NCBI RefSeq assembly: GCF_003952185.1
Contig: NZ_RXFS01000008.1
Coordinates: 124,001-188,000, forward strand
DNA length: 64,000 nucleotides
Direction of reading: 5' to 3'
Origin: Variovorax sp. 679
Lineage (GTDB): Bacteria > Pseudomonadota > Gammaproteobacteria > Burkholderiales > Burkholderiaceae_C
Part shown: piece after piece, positions 7,118-15,434 of the stretch
How the letters are laid out: each line of letters opens with the position of its first letter
Position numbering within the stretch: position 1 is the first letter of the stretch
Made by a program: the position numbers and the translations under genes
Notes under the pieces: model-generated
Seen by the model: only the letters and a program-made list of their open reading frames with translations
Databases searched by the model: none
Told to the model about the DNA's origin: nothing

Positions 7118-8892
7118 GCTGCTTCCTCCACCTTGAAACGCGCACCGTTGGCGGCGGCCTTGAACGGATCGGGGCCCACGCGGCGCAGCGTGTCGATGAA
7201 GTTCTCGCCGCTTTCGCGGGTGTCGCGGTAGGCGGTCAGCACGGCCTCGATCACGCCGGGCACTTCTGCCGCCGAGAACGAGGGGCCGACCACCTTGCCG
7301 GCTTGCGGCGCGCCGCTGAGCGCGGAGCCGTCGGAGCCGCCGAGCGTGACCTGGTACCACTCCTTGCCGTCCTTGTCGACGCCCAGGATGCCGATGTGGC
7401 CGCTGTGATGGTGGCCGCACGAATTGATGCAGCCGCTGATGTGCAGGTCGATCTCGCCCAGGTCGTCGAGTTCGTCGAGGTCTTGATAACGCTCGGTGAT
7501 GGCTTCGGCGATGGGAATGGAGCGCGCATTGGCCAGCGCGCAGAAGTCGCCGCCGGGGCAGGCGATCATGTCCGTCAGCAGGTGCACGTTGGCGCTGGCG
7601 AAGCCGGCGGCGCGGGCGGCGAGCCACAGCGCGTGCAGGTCTTCGGCATGCACCCAGGGCAGCACCACGTTCTGGTCGTGCGTCACGCGGGCTTCGCCGG
7701 CCGAGAAGCGGTCGGCCAGTTCGGCGAGCGTGTCGAGCTGGTCGGCCGATGCGTCGCCGGGCGCCTGCTTCAGGCGCTTGAACGACAGCGTCACGGCACG
7801 CAGCGCGGGGTTCTTGTGCGGGGCCACGTTGCGCGCGAGCCAGCGGGCGAACTGCACGTCGTCGGCGGCGTGGGCGCGCAGCTCTGCGTCGGTCTTCTCG
7901 GCGCTCTGCAGCACGCGGGTGGCGAGCGTCGGCGGCACGAAGGAGGCGGCCACGCGGTCGTACTCTTCCTGCGTGATGGTGTGCGGCCCGCCGTCGTGCT
8001 CGAGGATCTGCTTGTACTCGGCCTCGACGTCGTCGATGTAGCGCTGGCCTTCGGCCTTCACCAGGATCTTGATGCGCGCCTTGTAGATGTTGTCGCGGCG
8101 GCCATAGCGGTTGTAGACCCGGATCACCGCCTCGAGGTAATTCATGATCTGCTGCCACGGCAGGAACTCGCGCAGCACCGTGCCCACGATGGGCGTACGG
8201 CCCATGCCGCCGCCCACCTGCACGCGGAAGCCGATCTCGCCGGCTTCGTTCTTCACCACGTGCAGGCCCACGTCGTGCCAGCCGGTGGCTGCGCGGTCTT
8301 CGGTGGCGCCGGTGATGGCGATCTTGAACTTGCGCGGCAGGAACGCGAACTCGGGGTGCAGCGTGCTCCACTGGCGCATGATTTCCGCGAAGGGGCGCGG
8401 ATCGGCGACTTCGTCGATGGCGATGCCCGCGCGCTCGTCGCTCGTGATGTTGCGGATGCAGTTGCCGCTGGTCTGGATGCCGTGCATGTCGACCGAGGCC
8501 AGCAGGTCCATCACGTCGGCCGACTTGGCCAGCGGAATCCAGTTGTACTGGACGTTCTGGCGCGTCGAAAAATGGGCGTAGTGGGTGGGCAGCTTGTGGC
8601 TGCCGAGCAGGCCCTGCGTCTCGATGGCCTTCTTGTAGACCTCGGCTTCGGGCTCGTCGTATTCACGCGCGATGCGCGCCAGCACGCGCAGCTGGCGGCT
8701 CGACAGTTCTCCGTAAGGCACGGCCACGCGCAGCATCGGTGCGTAGCGTTGTACATACCAGCCGTTTTGCAGGCGCAGGGGGCGGAACTCGTCTTCTGCG
8801 AGCTTGCCCTTCTGCCAGCGTTCGAGCTGGTCGCGGAACTGGGCAGCCCGCTGGTGGACGAACTGTTTGTCGAATTCTGTGTATTGATACAT
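7114..8892 (-). CDS. cysI: Siroheme nitrite/sulfite reductase, NirA/CysI family
   Basis: A 592-residue siroheme-[4Fe-4S] reductase that carries out six-electron reduction of sulfite to sulfide. Cluster and siroheme ligands form the expected C-x5-C (C445, C451) and C-x3-C (C488, C492) pairs; TSGNCIRNI and the two repeated ferredoxin-like/sulfite-reductase halves are present. No NADPH-flavoprotein CysJ gene occurs nearby, so a ferredoxin donor is likely, and fdxA plus a ferredoxin reductase are the last genes of the same run. Start MYQYTEF at 8892 was chosen; an upstream in-frame extension lacks family similarity. First gene of the operon. Confidence 0.92.
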   Translation of the reverse strand: MYQYTEFDKQFVHQRAAQFRDQLERWQKGKLAEDEFRPLRLQNGWYVQRYAPMLRVAVPYGELSSRQLRVLARIAREYDEPEAEVYKKAIETQGLLGSHKLPTHYAHFSTRQNVQYNWIPLAKSADVMDLLASVDMHGIQTSGNCIRNITSDERAGIAIDEVADPRPFAEIMRQWSTLHPEFAFLPRKFKIAITGATEDRAATGWHDVGLHVVKNEAGEIGFRVQVGGGMGRTPIVGTVLREFLPWQQIMNYLEAVIRVYNRYGRRDNIYKARIKILVKAEGQRYIDDVEAEYKQILEHDGGPHTITQEEYDRVAASFVPPTLATRVLQSAEKTDAELRAHAADDVQFARWLARNVAPHKNPALRAVTLSFKRLKQAPGDASADQLDTLAELADRFSAGEARVTHDQNVVLPWVHAEDLHALWLAARAAGFASANVHLLTDMIACPGGDFCALANARSIPIAEAITERYQDLDELDDLGEIDLHISGCINSCGHHHSGHIGILGVDKDGKEWYQVTLGGSDGSALSGAPQAGKVVGPSFSAAEVPGVIEAVLTAYRDTRESGENFIDTLRRVGPDPFKAAANGARFKVEEAA

Positions 8893-9082
8893 CGTGCGTG
8901 TGTCTTGAGGAAGTGCGGTGCCGCGCGTGGAACGGGGCACCCCAGCAAGAAGCGGCGATTCTGGTCGCGCGCCTTATGGAACCAAACTATTTTTTGGTTC
9001 GCGCTTTATGCGGATAAGCTTATTCGCCAGCATCCATGCGGGTTGCGGGACGGTTGGATGCTTATTCCGGATAAAGCGGAAA
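8893..9082. promoter_or_regulatory. Promoter/leader region of the cys operon with three inverted repeats
   Basis: A 190-base AT-richer stretch upstream of cysI holds three symmetrical elements. GAACCAAA (8979-8986) and TTTGGTTC (8993-9000) are an exact inverted repeat. Bases 9010-9027 form a near-perfect palindrome centred on AAGCTT, with one mismatch. GCATCC (9030-9035) pairs with GGATGC (9056-9061), followed by TTATTCCGGATAA. Such dyads are what a LysR-type sulfur regulator such as CysB would use, but I cannot assign a protein. No confident -35/-10 pair was chosen. Confidence 0.45.
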
Positions 9083-9099
9083 GCCGCCTCCGAGGCGGC
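9083..9099 (-). terminator. Possible terminator after the Bug binding-protein gene
   Basis: GCCGCCT and AGGCGGC form a 7-base perfect stem with a CCG loop. Read on the minus strand it is followed by TTTCC, a short and interrupted U-run. It lies about 75 bases past the stop of the Bug gene and would separate that transcript from the cys operon. Confidence 0.4.
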
Positions 9100-9174
9100 A
9101 AATCCCGTGGAGATCCGGTAGCCGGCGGGCGGTCCGGCGGATGCTGTGCGGTCGGGGGCGTGCGCCCCGGCCGA

Positions 9175-10146
9175 TCAATCCAGCGTGAGGTTGGCCTTTG
9201 CGGCCAGCGCCTGCCAGCGCTGCAGTTCCTGCGTCACGAAAGCCGTTGTCTGCTCCGCCGTGGCGGGGGCGGGCGTGACTCCCGCGGCCGCGTAGCCCGC
9301 CTGCACCTCGGGCTTCTGCAATGCCTGGGCGATGGCCGCGTTGAAGGCGCGCACGCGCTCGACGGGCACGCCCGCAGGCGCGGCCACCACGAACCATTGG
9401 TCCGCGTCGAAGCCGGGCAAACCGGCCTCGTGCAGCGTGGGCACGTCGGGCAGCACGGCCGAGCGCGCGGCGGTCGTCACGCCGTAGGCATGCAGCTTGC
9501 CCGCCTTGATGTGCGGCAGGACCGGCGTGATGCCCAGCATGCCCAGCGGCACCTGCCCGCCCACCACGTCCGTGACGGCCTGGCTGCCTCCCTTGTAGGG
9601 AACATGCACGATCTGCGTGCGTGCGATCTGGTTCATCAGCTCGCCGGCCAGGTGCTGGCTGGTCCCGTTGCCGGACGAGGCGAAGCTGAACGCCTTCGGG
9701 TCCTTGCCGGCGGCGGCGAGCAGCCCTGCCAGCGTGGGCGGCAGGGGCGTCGCCGTGGTGCCCACGAGCACCATAGGTCCCTTGGCCAGCGTCGCCACGC
9801 CGGTCAGCTCCTTGCCGATTCGGGGCACGGGCACGTTGGTCAGGATCGGCCCGGGAATGGTGATCACCGTCAATCCGTCCTGAGGCGCCCTCGCGGCCGC
9901 CTGCAGCGCGATGGCGCCGGCCGCGCCCGGCCGGTTGTCCACGACCACGCTCTGGCCGAGCGTCTGCTCGACATGCCGCGCGACAAGGCGCGTGAGGATG
10001 TCCACGCTGCCGCCGGGCGGCTGGCCGACCAGCCATGTGACGGGCCGGCCGGTACCTTGGGCAAGGAGCCGGGGCGAAACCGCGAGTGCCATGGCGCCGC
10101 CCAGGGCGGCCAATGCGTGGCGACGGGAAGCAGAGGGAGTGTTCAT
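9175..10146 (-). CDS. Bug-family (TctC-like) tripartite tricarboxylate transporter binding protein
   Basis: A 323-residue periplasmic solute-binding protein of the Bug family, abundant in Burkholderiales. An N-terminal export signal with twin arginine (SRRHAL) and a hydrophobic stretch ends near residue 30 (LLAQG). Family landmarks include PPGGSVDILTR, VDNRPGAAG and HVPYKGGSQAV. No TctA/TctB membrane genes are nearby, so it is an orphan binding protein, as is usual for this family. It starts 11 bases after the sulfatase stop with AAGGAG 6 bases upstream, so the two are cotranscribed. The ligand may relate to the sulfatase product, but this is a guess. Confidence 0.92.
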   Translation of the reverse strand: MNTPSASRRHALAALGGAMALAVSPRLLAQGTGRPVTWLVGQPPGGSVDILTRLVARHVEQTLGQSVVVDNRPGAAGAIALQAAARAPQDGLTVITIPGPILTNVPVPRIGKELTGVATLAKGPMVLVGTTATPLPPTLAGLLAAAGKDPKAFSFASSGNGTSQHLAGELMNQIARTQIVHVPYKGGSQAVTDVVGGQVPLGMLGITPVLPHIKAGKLHAYGVTTAARSAVLPDVPTLHEAGLPGFDADQWFVVAAPAGVPVERVRAFNAAIAQALQKPEVQAGYAAAGVTPAPATAEQTTAFVTQELQRWQALAAKANLTLD

Positions 10147-10156
10147 CGAGGGCTCC

Positions 10157-11494
10157 TTAACCGTCGAGCTGGCCGGGCGGCGTGTTGGGGTGCTGCACGA
10201 AGCTGTCCTGGAACGCCTTGACCAGCTTGAGCACAGGCCCCAGCACCCAGGTGTTGTAGACCAGCACGTCCGTCGTTTCCTTGGGGTCGCGGGTGGTGTT
10301 GAAGAGATAGGGCGACTCCAGCTTGCCCTTTCCTTCGTTGACCTCGGGCTCCCAGTAGAAGTGCAATTTCCAGTCGCGCCACTTCACTGCCCGCAGATCG
10401 CTCTTGATGTAGAACGGAAAGCCCTCGCGGGCCGACTTCTCGCGTTCTCCCAGGAAGAAGGGCAACTGGTCGATGCCATCGATGGGCCGGTCCTGCGGCA
10501 CGATGGCGCCGGCCACGCCGGCCAGGGTCGTGAACAGGTCGGTCACGTGGACGATCTCGTTGCTCGCACGGCCCGCCTCGATGCGGCCCGGCCAGCGGGC
10601 GATGAACGGCACGCGCAGGCTGCCTTCCATCGCCGTGTGATAGGTGCCGCTCCAGGGGCCGGCGGTGCCGCGGTAGGGGGCACGGAACTCGGGCCCGTTG
10701 TCGCTGCAGAAGATCAGCAGCGTGTCGTCGGCCGCGCCCAGCTCGTCCAGTGCGCGCACCACCTGGCCGACGCGGTGGTCCATCTCCACCATCGAATCCG
10801 CGAAGTCGCCCGCGCCCGTGCGTCCGGCGAATTCGGGGTGCGGCAGCGTGGGGAAGTGCAGGTGCACCAGCGGCAGGTAGAGGAAGAAGGGCTTGCCGGC
10901 CGTGGTGTGGCGCCGCATGAAGTCGATGGACATGTCCACCAGGTCGGCATCGATGTGCCGCCGTGCCTCGAGGTCGTACACCTTCACGCCTTCCGAGGGC
11001 TCGCCGCTGCGGCCACGCATGATCCAGGGCAGGTCCACCACGGAGGGATCGAAGCCGACCGTCGAGGTGAACTGGCTCTCGTCCGTGGTGCGCGGAATGC
11101 CGTACCACTCGTCGAAGCCCCGGTCGGAAGGAAAGCGCCCGGGCACGTCGCCCAGGTGCCACTTGCCGTAGTGCGCGGTGGCATAGCCCTGCGCCGACAG
11201 CAGCTGGGCCAGGGTGATCTCGTTTCGCGTCAGCCCCTGCGGAAGGCCCGGCGGCACCGATTGCAGGCAGCCGGTGCGAATCGGATGGCGTCCGCTCATC
11301 AGTGCCGAGCGGGTCGGCACGCAGTCGCTCTCCACATTGAAGTTCTGCAGCAGCAGGCCCTGCTTCGCGAGCTTGTCGATGTTCGGCGTGGGCGCGCCTC
11401 GCAGCGCGCCTCCGCCGTAGCAGCCCAGCTCACCCCAGCCGAGGTTGTCGGCAACGATGAGGACGATGTTGGGTGTGGAGGAGGGCGTCGGCAT
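10157..11494 (-). CDS. Type I sulfatase (arylsulfatase family)
   Basis: A 445-residue sulfatase of the alkaline-phosphatase superfamily that hydrolyses a sulfate ester. Metal-binding N-terminal ADNLGWGELGCYGG and the formylglycine motif C-x-P-T-R in ESDCVPTRSALMSGR are seen, so the Cys form needs a formylglycine-generating enzyme, which is not in the window. FCSDNGPE is the second metal site. No signal peptide is visible (MPTPSSTPNIVLIV), so it appears cytoplasmic. It is first in a two-gene unit with the Bug binding protein and divergent from a LysR gene. It would release sulfate near the sulfate-assimilation genes; substrate unknown. Confidence 0.9.
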   Translation of the reverse strand: MPTPSSTPNIVLIVADNLGWGELGCYGGGALRGAPTPNIDKLAKQGLLLQNFNVESDCVPTRSALMSGRHPIRTGCLQSVPPGLPQGLTRNEITLAQLLSAQGYATAHYGKWHLGDVPGRFPSDRGFDEWYGIPRTTDESQFTSTVGFDPSVVDLPWIMRGRSGEPSEGVKVYDLEARRHIDADLVDMSIDFMRRHTTAGKPFFLYLPLVHLHFPTLPHPEFAGRTGAGDFADSMVEMDHRVGQVVRALDELGAADDTLLIFCSDNGPEFRAPYRGTAGPWSGTYHTAMEGSLRVPFIARWPGRIEAGRASNEIVHVTDLFTTLAGVAGAIVPQDRPIDGIDQLPFFLGEREKSAREGFPFYIKSDLRAVKWRDWKLHFYWEPEVNEGKGKLESPYLFNTTRDPKETTDVLVYNTWVLGPVLKLVKAFQDSFVQHPNTPPGQLDG

Positions 11495-11552
11495 GGCGTT
11501 CGATCGAGGGGTTGGCGTGTGGGGAATCTAAGTGCCGGTGCCGCCGGATCCC

Positions 11553-11589
11553 ATTCCTGAACATTGCCGAAGTCATAAACTGCAGGAAT
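11553..11589. promoter_or_regulatory. Inverted repeat in the sulfatase/LysR divergent promoter region
   Basis: ATTCCTG (11553-11559) and CAGGAAT (11583-11589) are exact reverse complements 23 bases apart in the 93-base gap between the divergent sulfatase and LysR genes. The right arm runs into the LysR start codon at 11588. Spaced half-sites like these suit a LysR tetramer, suggesting autoregulation and control of the sulfatase unit. Confidence 0.45.
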
Positions 11590-12493
11590 GTCCCTGTCGA
11601 TGCGCGATATCCAGTACTTCCTTGCGGTCGCCAAGTCGGGCCTGCTCTCGGCCGCTGCCGACGAGCAGGGCGTGACCCAGCCCGCGCTGACCAAGGCCGT
11701 GCGCCGGGTGGAGGCCGAGTTCGGCTTGCAGCTGTTCGAGCGCAGCGCGCGCGGCATGGTGCTGACGTCGGCCGGGCTGAGGGTTGCCGAGCAGGCGCGC
11801 CGGCTGCAGGCCGACTACGCGGACACGGTGCAGCTGGCCAACGAGATGCGGGCGCAGCAGTCGGGGCTGCTGCGCGTGGGCGTGACCGACACCACGTCCG
11901 GCAACCGCGTCGCGGCAGCGCTGGGCTCCCTGCTTTCCAGGCGACCGGGGCTGCGGGTGCGCCTGAGCGTGGACCGTTCGGACACCCTTGCCACCCTGGT
12001 GCGCCAGGGCGAACTGGATCTTGCGCTGGTGCCCGCCTACGAAGGCCAGCCGCTCGATGCCGAGCGAACCAAGGTCGACAACGACCCGATGCTGCCCCTG
12101 GTTCGCTTCGGCCATCCGCTGACGCAGCGCGCCCGCGTGGCTCTGGCCGATGTCACCGCGTACGGATGGATCTCGGGCCCGGCAAGCTCGGCCGCCTTCA
12201 AGGCGCTCACCGACATCTTCGCCCGCCACAACCTGCCCGCGCCGCGGGTGGTGATGGAGGTGCCGTTCGCGTCCGAGCTCAATCTCTCGGTGCTGGCGGC
12301 GACCGATCTGGTCACGCTGGTGCCGCGCTCCTTCATGCGGCATGCCGATGACAGCCGCTTCGCCGTGCTGCCGGTGCCGGCATTGCGCGTGCCCCGCGCC
12401 GTGGTGCTGCTGTCGCGCCCGGGCTCCGGCTGGTCGCCGCTGATGGAGGCGCTGCGCGACAAGCTTCTGGCCCTGAAGGCCGCGCCGGCCTGA
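11588..12493 (+). CDS. LysR family regulator of the sulfatase-Bug unit
   Basis: A 301-residue LysR-type activator: N-terminal winged helix at about 5-65 (FLAVAKSGLLSAAADEQGVTQPALTKAVRRVE region) and a periplasmic-binding-protein-like effector domain. It is divergent from the sulfatase gene, the classic arrangement for a LysR protein and its target. The first ATG (11588) abuts AGGA too closely; an ATG at 11600 leaves 12 bases and may be the true start. Effector unknown. Confidence 0.92.
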   Translation: MSLSMRDIQYFLAVAKSGLLSAAADEQGVTQPALTKAVRRVEAEFGLQLFERSARGMVLTSAGLRVAEQARRLQADYADTVQLANEMRAQQSGLLRVGVTDTTSGNRVAAALGSLLSRRPGLRVRLSVDRSDTLATLVRQGELDLALVPAYEGQPLDAERTKVDNDPMLPLVRFGHPLTQRARVALADVTAYGWISGPASSAAFKALTDIFARHNLPAPRVVMEVPFASELNLSVLAATDLVTLVPRSFMRHADDSRFAVLPVPALRVPRAVVLLSRPGSGWSPLMEALRDKLLALKAAPA

Positions 12494-12515
12494 GTTCCCC
12501 GGGGCCGGCCGCGCC

Positions 12516-13334
12516 TCAGCGCAGCATGGTGGACATCGCCGAGCAGCAGTTGAGCATGCGCACGGCCGCTTCCACCGTGCGGGCGGTGAAGCGCAGGGTG
12601 ACGCCGTCCACGCGCTCGAAGTCGGGCCACTGGCAGAACAGGTCGGCCAGGGCGGAGGTCTGGGCGCGCAGCGTCACGGTCTGCGGGCCTTCGAAGACGA
12701 GCGGCCTGGCCTTCGCGCGCGCCGCCAGCGCTTCTTCCACGCCGGCGCGGATGGCCCGGCGCGACTGCTCGGGCGACAGCGAAATGCCGCTGGTGCAGCC
12801 CGTGGCCTTCTTGGTCTCGACGAAGGTCGCGTGCGGGAAGAGCGCCCGGTTCTCGGCGATGAACACGTCGTCGCCGCTGGCCATTACCACGGGCACGCCG
12901 TACTCGCCGGCCAGTGCGCCGTAGAGCCCGGCCTCGCCCAGCTCCTGCCCGCCGAGCGAGATGCCTGCGAAGGCGAAGCTGTTGATCGTGTGCGCCAGGA
13001 TGCCGCGCCCCTGCGCGCGCGAGTGGTAGCCGACCATGCAGACGGCGTCCACGCCTTCCTCCACGCCCGCCACCATGCTCAGGTAGCGCGGCTTGCCCTG
13101 TATCACGCGGGCGCGGGCGTCGAGCACGTCGGCGAGCATGTTGCGGAAGCCGCCGTGCGAGTCGTTCACCAGCACCTCGGTGGCGCCCGCGTCGAAGGCG
13201 CCCGCGATGGCTGCGTTGGCTTCGTGCGTCATCAGCAGCCGCGCGCGCTCGTATTCGGGGTTGCCCGCGCGCACCTGCTCGGATTGATAGACGCCGGCGA
13301 CGCCTTCGATGTCGGTGGAGATCAGGACTTTCAT
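12516..13334 (-). CDS. dppA: M55 family D-aminopeptidase (DppA-like)
   Basis: A 272-residue zinc peptidase of family M55, whose type member DppA of Bacillus releases D-amino acids from short peptides. STDIEGVAG at 6-14 (metal-binding D and E), the DSHGG motif and the HTINSF region are conserved. No export signal, so cytoplasmic. It is the last gene of the eight-gene peptide operon, 8 bases after dmpA, and would cleave peptides taken up by the GsiABCD-like transporter, including D-Ala-containing ones from peptidoglycan. Confidence 0.9.
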   Translation of the reverse strand: MKVLISTDIEGVAGVYQSEQVRAGNPEYERARLLMTHEANAAIAGAFDAGATEVLVNDSHGGFRNMLADVLDARARVIQGKPRYLSMVAGVEEGVDAVCMVGYHSRAQGRGILAHTINSFAFAGISLGGQELGEAGLYGALAGEYGVPVVMASGDDVFIAENRALFPHATFVETKKATGCTSGISLSPEQSRRAIRAGVEEALAARAKARPLVFEGPQTVTLRAQTSALADLFCQWPDFERVDGVTLRFTARTVEAAVRMLNCCSAMSTMLR

Positions 13335-13342
13335 GCGAGGCC

Positions 13343-14479
13343 TCAGGCGTGGCGGTTGGAAGAAGAGAAAAGGGTGGAGGCGGGCAGCAGCTCGCCCAGC
13401 GCGGCACGGTGGTTGCCGTCGCGCCCGGTGACGGGCGTCGCGCGCCAAAGCGCATGGATGATCGCCTGCTCGGTGCTGTCGGCCGCGGCCTGGAACAGGC
13501 CATCGAGCAGCCCGTCGTGCAGCATCGCCACCGCGGGCATCGGCCGGGCCACGTCGCCGGGCACGGTGTAGGCGGTGGAGAAGGCCAGAACGATGTCGCC
13601 GCTGCCGTGTCCGAAGACCGAGCCCGTGCGGGCCAGTCCGGCTCCGGCGCGCAGCGCGAGGCGGCGCAGCTGGCGCGCGTCGAGCGGGGCGTCGGTGGCC
13701 ACCACGATGATGATCGAGCCCTTCTCGGCCTCGTTCACCGCCGGGAGGCTGCGCTCGGCCTGCAGAGCGCCGAGCCGTTCGCCCACCGCATGCCCGGCCA
13801 GCAGCAGCTGCGGCTGGCGCCCGTAGTTCGCCAGCACCAGCGCGCCCACCGTGTGCAGGCCGCCCGTGCCGGTGTTCTTGCTGCCGCCCAGGCCGCCGCT
13901 GGTGCCGTCGTTGCGCGCTGACACCCGCCGCGAGGCACTGCCGATGCCGCCCTTGAGCTGGAAGCTCGACATGCCGCGTCCCGCGCCGACCGAGCCCTGC
14001 GCGAAGTCGACTCCGGCATCGGCCAGCGCCTGCAGGTAGTCGGCCTCGCTCACGGCCATGCGCTGGATGTCGTTGAGGAAACCGTCGTTGCACTCGAACA
14101 CCAGCGGGTTCACCGTAGGCAGCGTGCGTCCGGTCTCGGGGTTGTCGGCCACGCAGCGGCGGATCTGCGCCGCCGCCACCGTACCGACCGAGAAGGTGTT
14201 GGTCAGCGCGATGGGCGTCTCGAGCACGCCGAGCTCTTCGACCTGCAGCAGGCCGACGCTCTTGCCGAAGCCGTTGAGCACCACGGCGGCGGCGGGCACC
14301 TTGTCGCGAAAGAGGTCGCCCGCATGGGGTCGGACGACGGTCACGCCGGTCTGCACGGGCCCGTCGGCCAGCGTGCAGTGGCCCACTGTGACGCCCTCGA
14401 CGTCGGTGATGGCGTTGCGTTCGCCCTGGAGCAGGCTGCCGATGAAGGGGAACTGGGCTTGCTGCTTGCTGGAAGACAT
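13343..14479 (-). CDS. dmpA: P1/S58 family aminopeptidase (DmpA-like)
   Basis: A 378-residue N-terminal-nucleophile hydrolase of the DmpA/BapA family (L-aminopeptidase, D-Ala-esterase/amidase). The autocleavage site is GS in EKGSIIIVVATDAPL at about residue 262; Ser becomes the catalytic N-terminus of the small subunit after self-cleavage. The N-terminal part has NAITDVEGVTVGH, typical of the family. It is seventh in the peptide operon, between the permease gene and dppA. With IaaA and DppA it gives three unrelated peptidases able to cut isoaspartyl, beta-type or D-residue bonds. Confidence 0.9.
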   Translation of the reverse strand: MSSSKQQAQFPFIGSLLQGERNAITDVEGVTVGHCTLADGPVQTGVTVVRPHAGDLFRDKVPAAAVVLNGFGKSVGLLQVEELGVLETPIALTNTFSVGTVAAAQIRRCVADNPETGRTLPTVNPLVFECNDGFLNDIQRMAVSEADYLQALADAGVDFAQGSVGAGRGMSSFQLKGGIGSASRRVSARNDGTSGGLGGSKNTGTGGLHTVGALVLANYGRQPQLLLAGHAVGERLGALQAERSLPAVNEAEKGSIIIVVATDAPLDARQLRRLALRAGAGLARTGSVFGHGSGDIVLAFSTAYTVPGDVARPMPAVAMLHDGLLDGLFQAAADSTEQAIIHALWRATPVTGRDGNHRAALGELLPASTLFSSSNRHA

Positions 14480-14497
14480 GAAGAAGGAGAACCGGAA

Positions 14498-15424
14498 TTA
14501 CTGGCGGTCGATTTTCGGGTCGAGCGCGTCGCGGAGTGCATCGCCCAGCAGGTTGAAGGCGAGCACGGTGAAGAAGATGGCCAGGCTGGGGAACAGCGCC
14601 ACGTGCGGCGAGGTCACCATGTCGGCGCGGGCTTCGCTGAGCATCGCGCCCCATTCGGGCGTCGGCGGCTGCGCACCCATGCCCAGGAACGAAAGACTGG
14701 CCGCCGTGATGATCGAGGTGCCCACGCGCATCGAGAAATACACCACGATCGAGGAGATGGTGCCCGGCAGGATGTGCCGCACGATGATGGTCCAGTCCGA
14801 GGCGCCGATGCTGCGCTCGGCCTCGATGTAGGTCTGCTGCTTCAGCACTAGCGTGTTGCCCCGCACGAGCCGCGCGAAGGCGGGCACGCTGAACACCGAC
14901 ACGGCCACCACCACGTTGGTCATGCTGCTGCCCAGGATGGCCACCACGCCCAGCGCCAGCAGGATGCCGGGGAAGGCGAAGAGCACGTCCGAGATGCGCA
15001 TCACGATGCGGTCCCACCAGCCCTCGTAGTAGCCCGCCAGAAGGCCGAATGCCGTGCCGACGATGCCGCCCAGCACCACCGACAGGAAGCCGGCCATCAG
15101 CGAGATGCGCGCGCCCATCAGGATGCGGCTGAAGATGTCGCGGCCCAGCGGGTCGACGCCGAACCAGTGCGTGGCCGAGGGGCCGGTGTTCAGCATGTCG
15201 TAGTCGAAGAAGTTCTCCGGATCGAAGGGCACGATCCACGGCGCGAACACCGCGATGAACACCAGCAGCAGCACGAAGAGCGCCGCGACGATGCCCACGG
15301 GCTGCTTCTTGAAGCGGCGCCAGCATTCGCCCCAGGGCGTGCGGACCTTGCCGGCGGTTTGAACGGCGACGACCGGTGCGGTCGGAATGAGGGTTTCGGC
15401 AGGCACGCCGGAAGCTTGCGTCAT
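14498..15424 (-). CDS. gsiD: Peptide/glutathione ABC transporter permease (GsiD/DppC type)
   Basis: A 308-residue inner-membrane permease. After a cytoplasmic tail it has a first transmembrane segment (VGIVAALFVLLLVFIAVFAPW), a periplasmic OppC-type N-terminal domain with FGVDPLGRDIFSR, and about five more segments. The ABC-contacting EAA loop is EAERSIGASDWTIIVRHILP. It pairs with the upstream permease gene (10-base gap). Start ATG 15424 avoids an upstream in-frame extension overlapping the previous gene. Confidence 0.93.
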   Translation of the reverse strand: MTQASGVPAETLIPTAPVVAVQTAGKVRTPWGECWRRFKKQPVGIVAALFVLLLVFIAVFAPWIVPFDPENFFDYDMLNTGPSATHWFGVDPLGRDIFSRILMGARISLMAGFLSVVLGGIVGTAFGLLAGYYEGWWDRIVMRISDVLFAFPGILLALGVVAILGSSMTNVVVAVSVFSVPAFARLVRGNTLVLKQQTYIEAERSIGASDWTIIVRHILPGTISSIVVYFSMRVGTSIITAASLSFLGMGAQPPTPEWGAMLSEARADMVTSPHVALFPSLAIFFTVLAFNLLGDALRDALDPKIDRQ

Positions 15425-15434
15425 GGCTGCTTGC

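Noticed and set aside
7303..10221. A 972-codon open frame on the plus strand across the cys operon end and the Bug gene
   Set aside because: It lies antisense to cysI and the Bug gene, is rich in His, Arg and Gly, crosses an intergenic region and has no domain similarity: an open-frame artefact of high GC.
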